Source of the DNA: Phycicoccus flavus
GTDB lineage: Bacteria > Actinomycetota > Actinomycetes > Actinomycetales > Dermatophilaceae
Direction: 5' to 3'
Length of the DNA: 64,000 bases
Assembly: GCF_004025965.2 (NCBI RefSeq)
Contig: NZ_SAYU02000009.1
Span: forward strand, 1-64,000
The position numbers were made by a program, and so were the translations under genes. This document shows, in pieces, positions 38,465-47,645 of the stretch (the stretch's first letter is position 1; each line of letters starts with the position of its first letter). A model generated the notes under the pieces. The model worked only from the letters and a program-made list of their open reading frames with translations. It searched no databases and was not told where the DNA came from.

Positions 38465-39244
38465 TCAGGCGTCGTCGTCGGGCAGGGTCAGGGCGTAGGT
38501 GTCCATGACCCAGCCGTCGCGCCCGCGGACGGCGGCCCGGGTGGTGACGAGGTCGTCGGCGACGTCGGCGAGCCGCCCGGCCCGCAGCACCTGTCCAGGC
38601 AGCCCGAGCTGGGCGCCCCAGTGGACGTGCAGGTCCGGGGCCCGGTCCAGGAGTTCGAGGCAGCGCAGCCCGGCGTCGAGCATGACGACGACCGTGCCGA
38701 GGTCCGGCCGCCACTCCTCGACGAGCCGGCGCCCGGTCGTCACGTGCACCGGACCGCCGATCCCGTTGAGGACGATGCCGTGCTCGGCGGCCAGCACCTG
38801 CACCGCCGAGATGCCCGGCACGACGCGCACGGTCACCGGCGTGAGCCGGCCGACGGCCTCGACGATGCGGATGGTGGAGTCGTAGAACGCCGGGTCGCCC
38901 CAGACGAGGAACCCGACGACGGCCCCGTCCGGCAGGCCGTCCATCACCTCGGCGTAGCGGCGGGCGCGCTCGGTGTGCCAGGCGTCGACCCCGGCCCGGT
39001 ACTGCGCGGCGTCGCGCCGGGCGTCCGGCCCGCGCTCGGGGTCGCGGACGGTGACGAACCGGTACGACCCCGGCTCGAGCAGCGCCGCGCACAGGTCGCG
39101 GCGGACGGCGACGAGCGACTCCGTCGCCTCCCGCTTGTCGGCGACGAGGAAGACGTCGCACGCGCGCAGGGCGGCGACGGCCTGCGCCGTGACGTGGTCC
39201 GGGCTGCCGGTGCCGATGCCGACGACGTGGACGACCCGGCTCAC
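38465..39244 (-). CDS. cobF: Precorrin-6A synthase (deacetylating)
   Basis: CobF methylates precorrin-5 at C1 and removes the extruded acetyl unit; it occurs only in the aerobic pathway. The 259-aa protein has VHVVGIGTGSPDHVTAQA, FLVADKREATESLVAVRRDLC, VGFLVWGDPAFYDSTIRI and VVPGISAVQVLAAEHGI. The GTG overlaps the cobQ stop as GTGA, making a cobQ-cobF pair. Confidence 0.94.
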   Translation of the reverse strand: MSRVVHVVGIGTGSPDHVTAQAVAALRACDVFLVADKREATESLVAVRRDLCAALLEPGSYRFVTVRDPERGPDARRDAAQYRAGVDAWHTERARRYAEVMDGLPDGAVVGFLVWGDPAFYDSTIRIVEAVGRLTPVTVRVVPGISAVQVLAAEHGIVLNGIGGPVHVTTGRRLVEEWRPDLGTVVVMLDAGLRCLELLDRAPDLHVHWGAQLGLPGQVLRAGRLADVADDLVTTRAAVRGRDGWVMDTYALTLPDDDA

Positions 39245-40701
39245 GGCGCCACCGGCTCGGCGACGGGGGAGTGGGCGAGCTCGGTGAGGGCGTCGAGGTC
39301 CAGGTGCTCCTCGACGGCGTCGGCGAGCAGATCGACCATGGCCTCGCGCCGGTCGGCGAACCCGGGCGCGGAGGCGTCCGGCGCCCACGACGACCCGGCG
39401 GCGGCCGCGACCTCGGCGAGCCAGGCCCGGCGGAAGGCGTCGCCCTCGAGCGTGCCGTGCCAGATGGTGCCCCACACCGAGTCCTGCCGCATGCCGCCGG
39501 GGAACGAGCCGTCGTCGTCGACGACACCGTGGTGGATCTCGTACCCCTCGACCGGAACGCCCCGCCACGTCGTCGACGGCCGCGCCAGCACCTTGTCGGC
39601 GCCGAAGGCGACGTCGGCGTCGAGCAGCCCGAGCCCCTCGACCACCCCGTCGCCGGACTCCACCGGGTCGTCGATGGCGCGGCAGAGCATCTGGTAGCCG
39701 CCGCAGATCCCGAGCACCGGCCGTCCGGCCGCGGCCCGGCCGCGGACCACGTCGGCGATCCCCGTGCGGCGCAGCCACTCCAGGTCCGAGACGGTGGCGC
39801 GGCTGCCCGGCAGCACGACGAGGTCGGCCTCGCGGCAGGCGTCCTCGTCCGTCGTCACCCGCACGTCGACACCCGGCTCGCAGGCCAGGGCGTCGACGTC
39901 GGTGGCGTTGGAGGTCCGGGGCAGCCGGACGACGGCGACGGCCAACCGGTCCGGGCGTGCGTCCGTCGGCGGCCGCCACCGCCCGACCGACAGGGCGTCC
40001 TCGCTGTCGATCCACACGTCCTCGAGCCACGGCAGGACCCCGACCGACGGCATCCCGGTGCGCCCGGTGACGGTCGCCAGCCCGGGCTCGAGCACCGAGG
40101 GGTCGCCGCGGAACTTGTTGATCGCGTACGCCCGCAGGTGCGCCCGGTCGGCGTCGTCGACGAGCGCCCAGGTGCCGAAGAGCGAGGCCAGCACCCCGCC
40201 GCGGTCGATGTCGCCGACGAGCAGGACCGGCAGCCCGGCGTGCCGCGCCAGCCCGAGGTTGACGTAGTCGCCGGCGCGGAGGTTGACCTCGGCGGGGGAG
40301 CCGGCCCCCTCGGCGACGACGAGGTCGTGGGCGGCGGCCAGCTCGTCCCAGGCGGCGAAGGCGGCCCCGGCCAGGTGCCGGCGCCCGGTGGCGTACTCGC
40401 CGGCCCGCAGCCGCCCGGCGGGCTGCCCGCGCAGGACGACGAAGGCCTCGCGGTCGCTGCCGGGCTTGAGGAGGACGGGGTTGTGGACCGACGACGCCTC
40501 GACGCCGGCCGCCCGGCACTGCAGGTACTGGGCCCGCCCGATCTCCGAGCCGTCGCGGCAGACCATCGAGTGGTTCGACATGTTCTGGGCCTTGAACGGG
40601 GCGACGTCCACCCCGCGGCGGCGCCACGCCCGCGCCAGCCCGGTGACGACGAGCGACTTCCCGGCGTCCGAGCTCGTCCCCGCCACCAGCAGTCCGGCCA
40701 C
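39241..40701 (-). CDS. cobQ: Cobyric acid synthase
   Basis: CobQ amidates side chains b, d, e and g of adenosylcobyrinate a,c-diamide using glutamine and ATP. The 486-aa protein has the N-terminal LLVAGTSSDAGKSLVVTGL nucleotide site and KAQNMSNHS. VGDIDRGGVLASLFGT follows, then the glutaminase nucleophile C333 in GICGGYQML and the later His in GYEIHHG. The GTG at 40701 lies 7 bases after TAGACT, so it is leaderless. Confidence 0.95.
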   Translation of the reverse strand: MAGLLVAGTSSDAGKSLVVTGLARAWRRRGVDVAPFKAQNMSNHSMVCRDGSEIGRAQYLQCRAAGVEASSVHNPVLLKPGSDREAFVVLRGQPAGRLRAGEYATGRRHLAGAAFAAWDELAAAHDLVVAEGAGSPAEVNLRAGDYVNLGLARHAGLPVLLVGDIDRGGVLASLFGTWALVDDADRAHLRAYAINKFRGDPSVLEPGLATVTGRTGMPSVGVLPWLEDVWIDSEDALSVGRWRPPTDARPDRLAVAVVRLPRTSNATDVDALACEPGVDVRVTTDEDACREADLVVLPGSRATVSDLEWLRRTGIADVVRGRAAAGRPVLGICGGYQMLCRAIDDPVESGDGVVEGLGLLDADVAFGADKVLARPSTTWRGVPVEGYEIHHGVVDDDGSFPGGMRQDSVWGTIWHGTLEGDAFRRAWLAEVAAAAGSSWAPDASAPGFADRREAMVDLLADAVEEHLDLDALTELAHSPVAEPVAP

Positions 40702-40708
40702 GACGCGC

Positions 40709-40714
40709 AGTCTA
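40709..40714 (-). promoter_or_regulatory. -10 hexamer TAGACT of cobQ
   Basis: TAGACT on the minus strand, 7 bases, then the cobQ GTG. It lies only 10 bases from the opposing -10 of the phosphatase gene, so the two promoters must overlap. Confidence 0.6.
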
Positions 40715-40724
40715 GGCACCCCGC

Positions 40725-40730
40725 TACCGT
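40725..40730 (+). promoter_or_regulatory. -10 hexamer TACCGT of the histidine phosphatase gene
   Basis: TACCGT, 7 bases, then the GTG at 40738. It is divergent from and overlapping with the cobQ promoter. Confidence 0.6.
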
Positions 40731-40737
40731 GGGCCGC

Positions 40738-41331
40738 GTGCCGGTCGACCGCCTCCACCTCGTCCGCCACGGTGAGTCGACGTGGAACGTCGAGCGGCGC
40801 CTCCAGGGGGCCACCGCCCACCCCCCGCTGACGGCCCGCGGCCGGCAGCAGGCGGCGGCCGCGGCGGACGTCCTGCGCCACCGGGTGACCGGCCCGGTCC
40901 GGGTCCTCTCCAGCGACCTCGTCCGGGCCCGCGAGACCGCCGACGTCGTCGCCGCCGCCCTCGGCGTCCCCGTCGTCAGCGAGCCCGGACTGCGCGAGCA
41001 GGCCCTCGGCGACCTGGAGGGGCGCCTCACCGCCGACCTGCGCGAGCAGCCGGTGCCCGACGGCCTCGACGTCACCGAGGTCCGCTGGGGCGGGGGGGAG
41101 AGCATCGCCGACGTCCACGTGCGGCTGCGCGCCCTGCTCGCCCGGCTGCTCGGCCCGGACGGCGCCGACGACGTCCCCGACCTCGTCCTCGTCACCCACG
41201 GCGACACCCTGCGGGTGGCGCTGGCGGTCCTCGACGGCCGCGACCACCGCGACGTCGACTGGCGGGTCGTCGGCAACGGGGAGGTCGTCACCCGCGACGT
41301 CGGCGCGAGCCGGGCAACCGGGCCGGGCTAG
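40738..41331 (+). CDS. Histidine phosphatase family protein, candidate alpha-ribazole phosphatase
   Basis: The 197-aa protein opens with [15 protein letters not shown], whose RHG histidine is the phosphoacceptor. [14 protein letters not shown] and [14 protein letters not shown] supply the second His and the Arg residues. Such proteins include phosphoglycerate mutases and the CobC/CobZ-type alpha-ribazole phosphatase. Being divergent from cobQ at the end of the cobalamin locus makes the latter attractive, but the family is too broad to be sure. It ends in TAG, which also begins the ileS -10 hexamer. Confidence 0.8.
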   Translation: MPVDRLHLVRHGESTWNVERRLQGATAHPPLTARGRQQAAAAADVLRHRVTGPVRVLSSDLVRARETADVVAAALGVPVVSEPGLREQALGDLEGRLTADLREQPVPDGLDVTEVRWGGGESIADVHVRLRALLARLLGPDGADDVPDLVLVTHGDTLRVALAVLDGRDHRDVDWRVVGNGEVVTRDVGASRATGPG

Positions 41332-41334
41332 ACT
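41329..41334 (+). promoter_or_regulatory. -10 hexamer TAGACT for the ileS T-box leader
   Basis: The hexamer starts with the phosphatase stop codon TAG. A start near 41341 places the specifier hairpin close to the 5' end of the leader. Confidence 0.55.
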
Positions 41335-41340
41335 CGGGCC

Positions 41341-41567
41341 CGCAGGCGTTCGAGCCGTCATCAGCGGCGAGCCTTCCGGAAGAACGGGCCGGACCCGCGC
41401 GGGACGGCCTCACTAGACCCGGACGTCGGGGTCACGTCACGACCCGGTGCAAGAGCGGCCGTCCCCCGGGGCGGCAAGCGAGGTGGTACCGCGGTGGTGC
41501 CCGGCCGAGTGGCCGGAACCCGTCGTCCTCGTGGTTCACGAGTCGACGACCCGCAGGAGCACCTCCG
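41341..41567 (+). promoter_or_regulatory. T-box riboswitch of ileS, ultrashort stem I type
   Basis: The T-box sequence AGGTGGTACCGCGG lies at 41481-41494; its TGGT (41484-41487) would pair with the uncharged tRNA-Ile acceptor end. Near the 5' end, GCCG (41354-41357) and CGGC (41365-41368) form a 4-bp stem whose 7-nt loop contains the isoleucine specifier ATC (41360-41362). This matches the ultrashort stem I T-boxes known before actinobacterial ileS, which control translation. GAGGTG within the T-box is complementary to CACCTC just before the ATG, a plausible sequestering contact. Confidence 0.9.
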
Positions 41568-44500
41568 ATGACCTACCCCAAGGTGTCCACCACCGGCGAG
41601 CACCGGGGCGCCGCGTTCGGCGTGCCCGCGAGCCCCCGGCTGCCCGAGGTCGAGGAGGCCGTCCTCGCGTACTGGGCGGCCGACGGCACCTTCCAGGCCT
41701 CGATCGACGCCCGCGACCCCGGCGAGCGCGGCGAGAACGAGTTCGTCTTCTACGACGGCCCGCCGTTCGCCAACGGCCTGCCGCACTACGGCCACCTGCT
41801 CACCGGCTACGTCAAGGACGTCGTCCCGCGCTACCGGACGATGCGCGGCAACCGCGTCGAGCGCCGCTTCGGCTGGGACACCCACGGCCTGCCCGCCGAG
41901 CTCGAGGCCATGCGCCTCAACGGCATCAAGACCACCGACGAGATCCTCGAGCTGGGGATCGAGAGGTTCAACGAGGCCTGCCGGCAGTCGGTGATGAAGT
42001 ACACCGGGGAGTGGCGCGACTACGTGACCCGCCAGGCCCGCTGGGTCGACTTCGACCACGACTACCGGACGATGAACGCCGACTACATGGAGTCGGTCAT
42101 CTGGGCCTTCAAGTCCTTACACGACAAGGGGTACGTCTACAAGGGCTTCCGCGTCCTGCCCTACTGCTGGAACGACGAGACGCCGCTGTCCAACCACGAG
42201 CTGCGGATGGACGAGGAGTCCTACCGGATGCGCCAGGACCCGGCGGTCACCGTCGGGTACCGGCTGGACGACACCGGCACCGACCCCGTGCTCGACGGTG
42301 CGCACCTGCTGATCTGGACGACGACGCCGTGGACGCTGCCGTCGAACCTCGCCGCCATGGTCGGCTCCGAGATCGACTACGTCGTGGTCGAGGCGCCGGT
42401 GCCGGGGACGGACGGCACGACCCGCTACGTCCTGGCCGAGGCCCGCCTGCCGCAGTACGCCCGCGAGCTGGCCGACGCCGACGGGGGCTTCGCCGTGCTC
42501 GGGCGCTACCGGGGCGCCGACCTCGTGGGGCGCCGCTACACCCCGCCGTTCTCGTACTTCGAGGGCCACGAGGGCGCCTTCCGGGTGGTCGCCGCCGACG
42601 ACGCCGTGACGACGACCGACGGCACCGGGGTCGTCCACACCGCCGGTGCGTTCGGTGAGGTCGACAAGGAGGTCGTCGACCGCGAGGGGATCGAGGCCGT
42701 CATGCCGGTCGGCAAGGACGGGCGCTTCACGGCGCCGGTGGCCGACTACGAGGGCGTGCTCGTCTTCGACGCCAACCTGCTCATCATCGACCACCTCAAG
42801 GCGGCGACCCGGGGCCAGGGCCCGACCGGGTCGGTGACGCCGGGGACGGTGCTGCTGCGCCGCGAGACCTACGACCACAGCTACCCGCACTGCTGGCGCT
42901 GCCGCGAGCCCATCATCTACAAGGGTGTCGAGTCCTGGTTCGTCGAGGTCACGGCCGTCAAGGAGCGGATGCTCGAGCTCAACCAGCAGATCACCTGGGT
43001 GCCCGAGCACGTCAAGGACGGCCAGTTCGGCAAGTGGCTCGAGAACGCCCGTGACTGGTCGATCACCCGGAACCGGTTCTGGGGCAGCCCGGTCCCGGTG
43101 TGGAAGTCCGACGACCCGGCGTACCCGCGGCTCGACGTCTACGGCTCGTTCGCGGAGCTGGAGCGCGACTTCGGCGACCTGCCGCGCGACCGGGACGGCA
43201 ACCCCGACCTGCACCGGCCGTTCGTCGACGAGCTGACCCGGCCGAACCCCGACGACCCCACCGGCCGCTCGACGATGCGCCGGGTGGCCGACGTCCTCGA
43301 CGTGTGGTTCGACTCCGGCTCGATGTCCTACGCCCAGGTGCACTACCCGTTCGAGAACGCCGACTGGTTCGCCGGCACCGCGTCCTCGGACGCGCACTTC
43401 CCGGCCGACTTCATCGTCGAGTACATCGGGCAGACCCGCGGCTGGTTCTACACGCTGCACATCCTCGCGACGGCGCTGTTCGACCGGCCCGCGTTCGAGA
43501 CGTGCATCAGCCACGGCATCGTCCTCGGCCACGACGGCCAGAAGATGAGCAAGTCGCTGCGCAACTACCCCGACGTCACCGAGGTCTTCGACCGCGACGG
43601 CGCCGACGCGATGCGCTGGTTCCTCATGTCCAGCCCGATCCTGCGCGGCGGCAACCTCGTCGTCACCGAGGAGGGCATCCGCGACGGCGTGCGCCAGGTC
43701 GTCCTGCCGCTGTGGTCCTCCTGGTACTTCTTCTCGCTCTACGCCAACGCCGCGGACGGCGGGGCGGGGCACGACGCGCGGTGGTCGACGGAGAGCACCG
43801 ACCCGCTCGACCGGTACCTGCTGGCCACGCTGCGGCGGCTCGTCGAGACCGTCACCGCGCAGATGGACGTCTACGACGTGCCGGGCGCCTGCGAGTCGGT
43901 GCGCGGCTTCGTCGACGTGCTCACCAACTGGTACATCCGCCGCTCCCGGGAGCGGTTCTGGGACACCGGCGCCGGTGACGCGCGCCGCTCCGGCGAGGCC
44001 TTCGACACGCTGTACACGACGCTCGAGGTCGTGAGCCGGCTCGCCGCCCCGCTGCTGCCGCTGGTCACCGAGGAGGTCTGGCGCGGCCTCACCGGTGAGC
44101 GGTCGGTGCACCTGGCGGACTGGCCGTCGGCCGTCGACCTGCCCGAGGACGACGCACTCGTCGCGGCCATGGACCAGGTGCGGGCGGTGTGCTCCACCGG
44201 CTCCTCGCTGCGCAAGGCCGAGGGGCTGCGGGTGCGCCTGCCGCTGCGCTCGCTCACCGTCGTCACGTCCGACCCGGACGGGCTCCAGCCTTTCGCGGGC
44301 ATCGTGCGCGACGAGCTCAACGTCAAGGCGGTCGAGCTCGTCGACGTCGCGGACGCGTCGGCGGCGGACTTCGGCATCACCCGGCGGCTGACCGTCAACG
44401 CTCGGGCCGCCGGTCCGCGGCTGGGGAGGGAGGTGCAGACGGCGATCAAGGGGTCGAAGTCCGGCGACTGGTCGGTGGGCGAGGACGGCACGGTCCTCGC

Positions 44501-44900
44501 CGGCGGCCTGGCGCTCGTCGAGGGGGAGTACACCCTGGAGACGGTCGTCGACGCCGCGGCCGGCGGGTCCCGGGCCACGGCCATGCTGCCTGGCGGCGGG
44601 TTCGTCGTCCTCGACACCGAGGTCGGGGAGGACCTGCTGCGCGAGGGCGTCGCCCGCGACCTCGTCCGGGCCGTCCAGCAGGCCCGCCGCGAGGCCGGCT
44701 TCGAGGTCTCGGACCGGATCCTGCTCGAGGTCGGCGGGGACGAGGAGGTGCTCGCCGCGGTCGAGGCGCACCGCACCCTGCTCGCGGGGGAGACCCTGGC
44801 CGAGGAGGTCGCGGCGCTGGAGTCCGCGGACGGGTCCGGCGTCGCCGTGGTCGTCGTCGGCGACGGTCACAAGGCCCACGTGCGGGTCACCCGCCGCTGA
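41568..44900 (+). CDS. ileS: Isoleucine--tRNA ligase
   Basis: This class I synthetase charges tRNA-Ile. The 1110-aa length fits the longer ileS subclass common in actinobacteria. The HIGH motif reads HYGH in [15 protein letters not shown] (near residue 72). The CP1 editing domain follows, with [20 protein letters not shown] is exact in [12 protein letters not shown] (near residue 660). A C-terminal anticodon-binding domain completes it. The ATG at 41568 follows CAGGAG and is controlled by the T-box leader. Confidence 0.97.
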   Translation: MTYPKVSTTGEHRGAAFGVPASPRLPEVEEAVLAYWAADGTFQASIDARDPGERGENEFVFYDGPPFANGLPHYGHLLTGYVKDVVPRYRTMRGNRVERRFGWDTHGLPAELEAMRLNGIKTTDEILELGIERFNEACRQSVMKYTGEWRDYVTRQARWVDFDHDYRTMNADYMESVIWAFKSLHDKGYVYKGFRVLPYCWNDETPLSNHELRMDEESYRMRQDPAVTVGYRLDDTGTDPVLDGAHLLIWTTTPWTLPSNLAAMVGSEIDYVVVEAPVPGTDGTTRYVLAEARLPQYARELADADGGFAVLGRYRGADLVGRRYTPPFSYFEGHEGAFRVVAADDAVTTTDGTGVVHTAGAFGEVDKEVVDREGIEAVMPVGKDGRFTAPVADYEGVLVFDANLLIIDHLKAATRGQGPTGSVTPGTVLLRRETYDHSYPHCWRCREPIIYKGVESWFVEVTAVKERMLELNQQITWVPEHVKDGQFGKWLENARDWSITRNRFWGSPVPVWKSDDPAYPRLDVYGSFAELERDFGDLPRDRDGNPDLHRPFVDELTRPNPDDPTGRSTMRRVADVLDVWFDSGSMSYAQVHYPFENADWFAGTASSDAHFPADFIVEYIGQTRGWFYTLHILATALFDRPAFETCISHGIVLGHDGQKMSKSLRNYPDVTEVFDRDGADAMRWFLMSSPILRGGNLVVTEEGIRDGVRQVVLPLWSSWYFFSLYANAADGGAGHDARWSTESTDPLDRYLLATLRRLVETVTAQMDVYDVPGACESVRGFVDVLTNWYIRRSRERFWDTGAGDARRSGEAFDTLYTTLEVVSRLAAPLLPLVTEEVWRGLTGERSVHLADWPSAVDLPEDDALVAAMDQVRAVCSTGSSLRKAEGLRVRLPLRSLTVVTSDPDGLQPFAGIVRDELNVKAVELVDVADASAADFGITRRLTVNARAAGPRLGREVQTAIKGSKSGDWSVGEDGTVLAGGLALVEGEYTLETVVDAAAGGSRATAMLPGGGFVVLDTEVGEDLLREGVARDLVRAVQQARREAGFEVSDRILLEVGGDEEVLAAVEAHRTLLAGETLAEEVAALESADGSGVAVVVVGDGHKAHVRVTRR

Positions 44901-44951
44901 CCTCCCGGCCCACCCGTCGCGGCCGAGTCGGCCTCCGCCCGGAGCGTGCCG

Positions 44952-45365
44952 TCAGGGGGCGACGTCGGTCGGCGGCGTGGCCGGCAGCCCCGCGTCCCGC
45001 CAGGCGGCGAACCCGCCGACGACGTCGGTGGCGCGGTGGACGCCGACGTCGCGGAGGGCGGCGGCGGCCAGGCTCGAGGTGTAGCCCTCCTGGCAGAGGA
45101 CGACGACGCGCAGGTCGTCGTGGGCGACCGGCAGGGCGGCGTCGCTCGTGGCGTCGAAGCGCCACTCCAGGACGTTGCGCTCGACGACGAGGGCGCCAGG
45201 CACCTCGCCCTCGGCGGCGCGCTGGGAGGCGGGCCGGATGTCGACGAGGACGGCGCCGGCGGCCCACTCGTCCCGGGCCTGGGCGGGGGTCAGCCGGTCG
45301 ATGCGCGCGCGGGCCGCCGCGAGCATCCGGTCGACCCGGCTCGCGGTGGCGTCGTCGCGGCTCAT
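44952..45365 (-). CDS. Rhodanese-like domain protein
   Basis: The 137-aa single-domain rhodanese has the active-site loop CQEGYTSS with C91 as the sulfur-carrying cysteine. LVDIRPASQRAAEGEVPGALVVERNVLEW and VGGFAAWRDAGLP are the usual flanking motifs. A sulfurtransferase role is likely; the acceptor is unknown. The start at 45365 lies 6 bases after TACGGT. It is divergent from folC and convergent with ileS. Confidence 0.88.
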   Translation of the reverse strand: MSRDDATASRVDRMLAAARARIDRLTPAQARDEWAAGAVLVDIRPASQRAAEGEVPGALVVERNVLEWRFDATSDAALPVAHDDLRVVVLCQEGYTSSLAAAALRDVGVHRATDVVGGFAAWRDAGLPATPPTDVAP

Positions 45366-45371
45366 CGGGCC

Positions 45372-45377
45372 ACCGTA
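45372..45377 (-). promoter_or_regulatory. -10 hexamer TACGGT of the rhodanese gene
   Basis: TACGGT on the minus strand, 6 bases, then the ATG at 45365. Leaderless. Confidence 0.55.
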
Positions 45378-45403
45378 GGCGTCGTTGCACCCCGGGAGTG
45401 CGG

Positions 45404-45409
45404 GAGGAT
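45404..45409 (+). promoter_or_regulatory. Possible -10 hexamer GAGGAT of folC
   Basis: GAGGAT, 6 bases, then the GTG at 45416. Only A2 and T6 match the TANNNT pattern, but the spacing fits. Confidence 0.35.
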
Positions 45410-45415
45410 GGGCCC

Positions 45416-46807
45416 GTGAGTCCCGCACCCGACGCCGCCCAGCGCGAGGCCGCGCACCAGCTCGAGGTCCGCAAGCGGCTGCGCGAGGTCGAGGAGTCGA
45501 TCCTCGCCCGCGCGCCCGAGCACGACCTGCAGCCCTCGCTGGACCGGATCCGCGCCGTCATGGAGATGCTCGGCGACCCGCAGCGCACCTTCCCCGTCGT
45601 CCACGTCACCGGCACCAACGGCAAGACGAGCACCTCGCGGATCGTCGAGGCCGTCCTGCGCGAGATGGGCCTGAAGACCGGCCGCTTCACGAGCCCGCAC
45701 CTGCACTCGATGCTGGAGCGGATCGCCGTCGGCGGGCGGCCGATCGACGCCGAGCGCTTCCTCGCCGCGTGGGACGACGTCGCGCCCTTCGTCGAGATCG
45801 TCGACGCCCGCTCGAGCGCCGAGGGCGGCCCGCGGATGACGTACTTCGAGGTGCTCGTCGCCGTGGCCTACGCCGCCTTCGCGGACCTGCCGGTCGACGT
45901 CGCCGTCGTCGAGGTCGGGATGGGCGGGGCCTGGGACGCGACGAACGTCGTCGACGCGCCGGTGTCCGTCGTCCTGCCCATCGACGTCGACCACCGCGAC
46001 TTCCTCGGCGACACCCCGGAGGAGATCGCGCAGGAGAAGGCCGGGATCATCAAGGCCGACGCCATCACCGTCTCGGCGGTGCAGCCGGACCGGGACGCCG
46101 CCGAGGTGCTGCTGGAGCGCGCCACCGAGGTCGGCGCCCGGATCGTCTTCGAGAGCAACGACTTCGGCGTCACCGCCCAGGACGTCGCGCTCGGCGGCCA
46201 GCAGATCTCCCTGCGGGGCCTGGCCGGCGACTACCCGGACCTCTTCCTCCCGCTCCACGGGTCGCACCAGGCGTCGAACGCCGCCGTCGCCGTCGCCGCC
46301 GTCGAGGCGTTCGTCGGCGGTGGGGAGCAGCCGCTGGACATCGAGGTGCTGCGGGCCGGGCTCGCCACCGTCGACTCGCCCGGGCGCCTCGAGATCGTCC
46401 GCCGCAGCCCGACCGTCGTCGTCGACGCCGCGCACAACCCGGCCGGGGCGCGGGCGCTGCGGGACGCGCTCGGCGAGTCGTTCACGTTCGTCAAGCTCGT
46501 CGGGGTCCTCGCCGTCATGAAGGACAAGGACGCCGCCGAGATGCTCGAGATCCTCGAGCCCGCGTTCGACGAGGTCGTCGTCACCCGCAACAGCTCGCCG
46601 CGCTCCATGCGCCCCGCCGAGCTGGGCGAGATCGCGAACGACGTCTTCGGCGAGCACCGCGTCACCGTCGTCCAGGACCTGCCCGACGCCCTGGACCGGG
46701 CCGCGGGGCTGGCCGACGAGGGCGGCGTCGGCGGCGGGGTTCTCGCCACCGGGTCGGTCGTCACCGCCGCCGAGGTCCGCCTGCTCCTGGGCACCACCGA
46801 CGTCTGA
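45416..46807 (+). CDS. folC: Dihydrofolate synthase / folylpolyglutamate synthase
   Basis: FolC adds glutamate to dihydropteroate and tetrahydrofolates. The 463-aa protein has the P-loop VTGTNGKTSTSR (about residues 64-75) and RFTSPHLHSMLERI. The Mur-ligase features VEVGMGGAWDATN, DHRDFLGDTPEEIAQEKAGIIK and VVDAAHNPAGARAL follow. In relatives folC is often followed by a DUF4233 gene and ndk. Here those two are about 3 kb away, with a repeat, a two-component system, a transporter and an L7/L12-like gene in between. Confidence 0.95.
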   Translation: MSPAPDAAQREAAHQLEVRKRLREVEESILARAPEHDLQPSLDRIRAVMEMLGDPQRTFPVVHVTGTNGKTSTSRIVEAVLREMGLKTGRFTSPHLHSMLERIAVGGRPIDAERFLAAWDDVAPFVEIVDARSSAEGGPRMTYFEVLVAVAYAAFADLPVDVAVVEVGMGGAWDATNVVDAPVSVVLPIDVDHRDFLGDTPEEIAQEKAGIIKADAITVSAVQPDRDAAEVLLERATEVGARIVFESNDFGVTAQDVALGGQQISLRGLAGDYPDLFLPLHGSHQASNAAVAVAAVEAFVGGGEQPLDIEVLRAGLATVDSPGRLEIVRRSPTVVVDAAHNPAGARALRDALGESFTFVKLVGVLAVMKDKDAAEMLEILEPAFDEVVVTRNSSPRSMRPAELGEIANDVFGEHRVTVVQDLPDALDRAAGLADEGGVGGGVLATGSVVTAAEVRLLLGTTDV

Positions 46808-46815
46808 CGCCCGCC

Positions 46816-47015
46816 CGCCCCCGCGACACCCCGGAACGTCACCGAGACCCCCCTTACGAACCCGGGGTCTCGGTGACATTTCGGGGTCACCCCGAAATGT
46901 CCGCCGGCGGTCGGGGACGGCGCCCCCGCGACACCCCGGAACGTCACCGAGACCCCCCTTACGAACCCGGGGTCTCGATGACATTTCGGGGTCACCCCGA
47001 AATGTCCGCCGGGGG
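46816..47015. repeat. 105-bp tandem duplication of a double-hairpin unit
   Basis: Two units with a period of 105 bp (46817 and 46922 onward) are nearly identical over about 94 bases; inside the hairpins they differ by one base. In unit 1, 46838-46851 pairs perfectly with 46864-46877 (14 bp). 46876-46886 pairs perfectly with 46890-46900 (11 bp, 3-nt loop). An extended pairing of 46828-46851 with 46864-46887 would exclude the second hairpin. The array sits between the converging folC and response regulator genes and may terminate both. Confidence 0.8.
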
Positions 47016-47036
47016 TGGGGGAGTTGGGGGTGGGGG
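47010..47036 (+). other. G-quadruplex-prone tract
   Basis: Four runs of five G, separated by T, AGTT and T, lie between the tandem repeat and the stop of the response regulator gene. This fits the simple G-quadruplex pattern on the plus strand. Confidence 0.5.
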
Positions 47037-47645
47037 TCAGAGCCAGCCGGCGTCGCGGGCGACGCGGACGGCGTCGGCGCGGTTGCGGGCGGTCGTCTTG
47101 CCGATGATCGAGCTGAGGTGGTTGCGCACCGTCCCCTCGGACAGGTACAGCGACTTCGCCATCTGCGCGATCGTCGCGCCGGTGGCGGCGGCGCGCAGCA
47201 CCTCGGTCTCGCGCGGGGTGAGCGGGCTGTCCCCGAGCGCCAGCGAGTCCGCGGCCAGGGCCGGGTCGACGACCCGCAGCCCGGCGTGCGCCCGCCGGAC
47301 GGCGTCGGCCAGCCCCGCCGCCGGGGTGTCCTTGACGACGAACCCGGACGCGCCGGCCTGCATCGCCCGGCGCAGGTAGCCCGGTCGCCCGAAGGTCGTG
47401 ACGACGAGGACGTGCACCGACGGGTGGCGCTCGCGGATCCGGGTCGTCGCCTCGATGCCGTCGCCGCCGGGCATCTCGACGTCCATGAGGACGACGTCGG
47501 GCGCGGTCTCCTCGACGACGGTGAGCACCTCCTCCCCGTTCTCGGCCTGCCCGACGACCTCGAGGTCGGGCTCGAGGTCGAGCAGCGCCGCGAGGGCGCC
47601 CCGCACGAGCGCCTGGTCGTCGGCCAGGACGAGTCGGATGGTCAC
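47037..47645 (-). CDS. LuxR/NarL-family response regulator (DesR-like)
   Basis: The 202-aa regulator has a receiver domain with acidic pocket ADD (residues 8-10), phosphoacceptor Asp in VVLMDVEMPGGDG (about 55), Thr in VVTTF and Lys in VVKDTP. The C-terminal helix-turn-helix LTPRETEVLRAAATGATIAQMAKSLYLSEGTVRNHL is of the LuxR type. Its ATG overlaps the kinase stop (ATGA), making a two-component pair. The target genes are unknown; the DesKR likeness suggests membrane or envelope sensing. Confidence 0.93.
   Translation of the reverse strand: MTIRLVLADDQALVRGALAALLDLEPDLEVVGQAENGEEVLTVVEETAPDVVLMDVEMPGGDGIEATTRIRERHPSVHVLVVTTFGRPGYLRRAMQAGASGFVVKDTPAAGLADAVRRAHAGLRVVDPALAADSLALGDSPLTPRETEVLRAAATGATIAQMAKSLYLSEGTVRNHLSSIIGKTTARNRADAVRVARDAGWL

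Noticed and set aside
46816-47015. Possible CRISPR array
   Set aside because: There are only two adjacent units with no unique spacers, each itself a double palindrome, and no cas genes are near.
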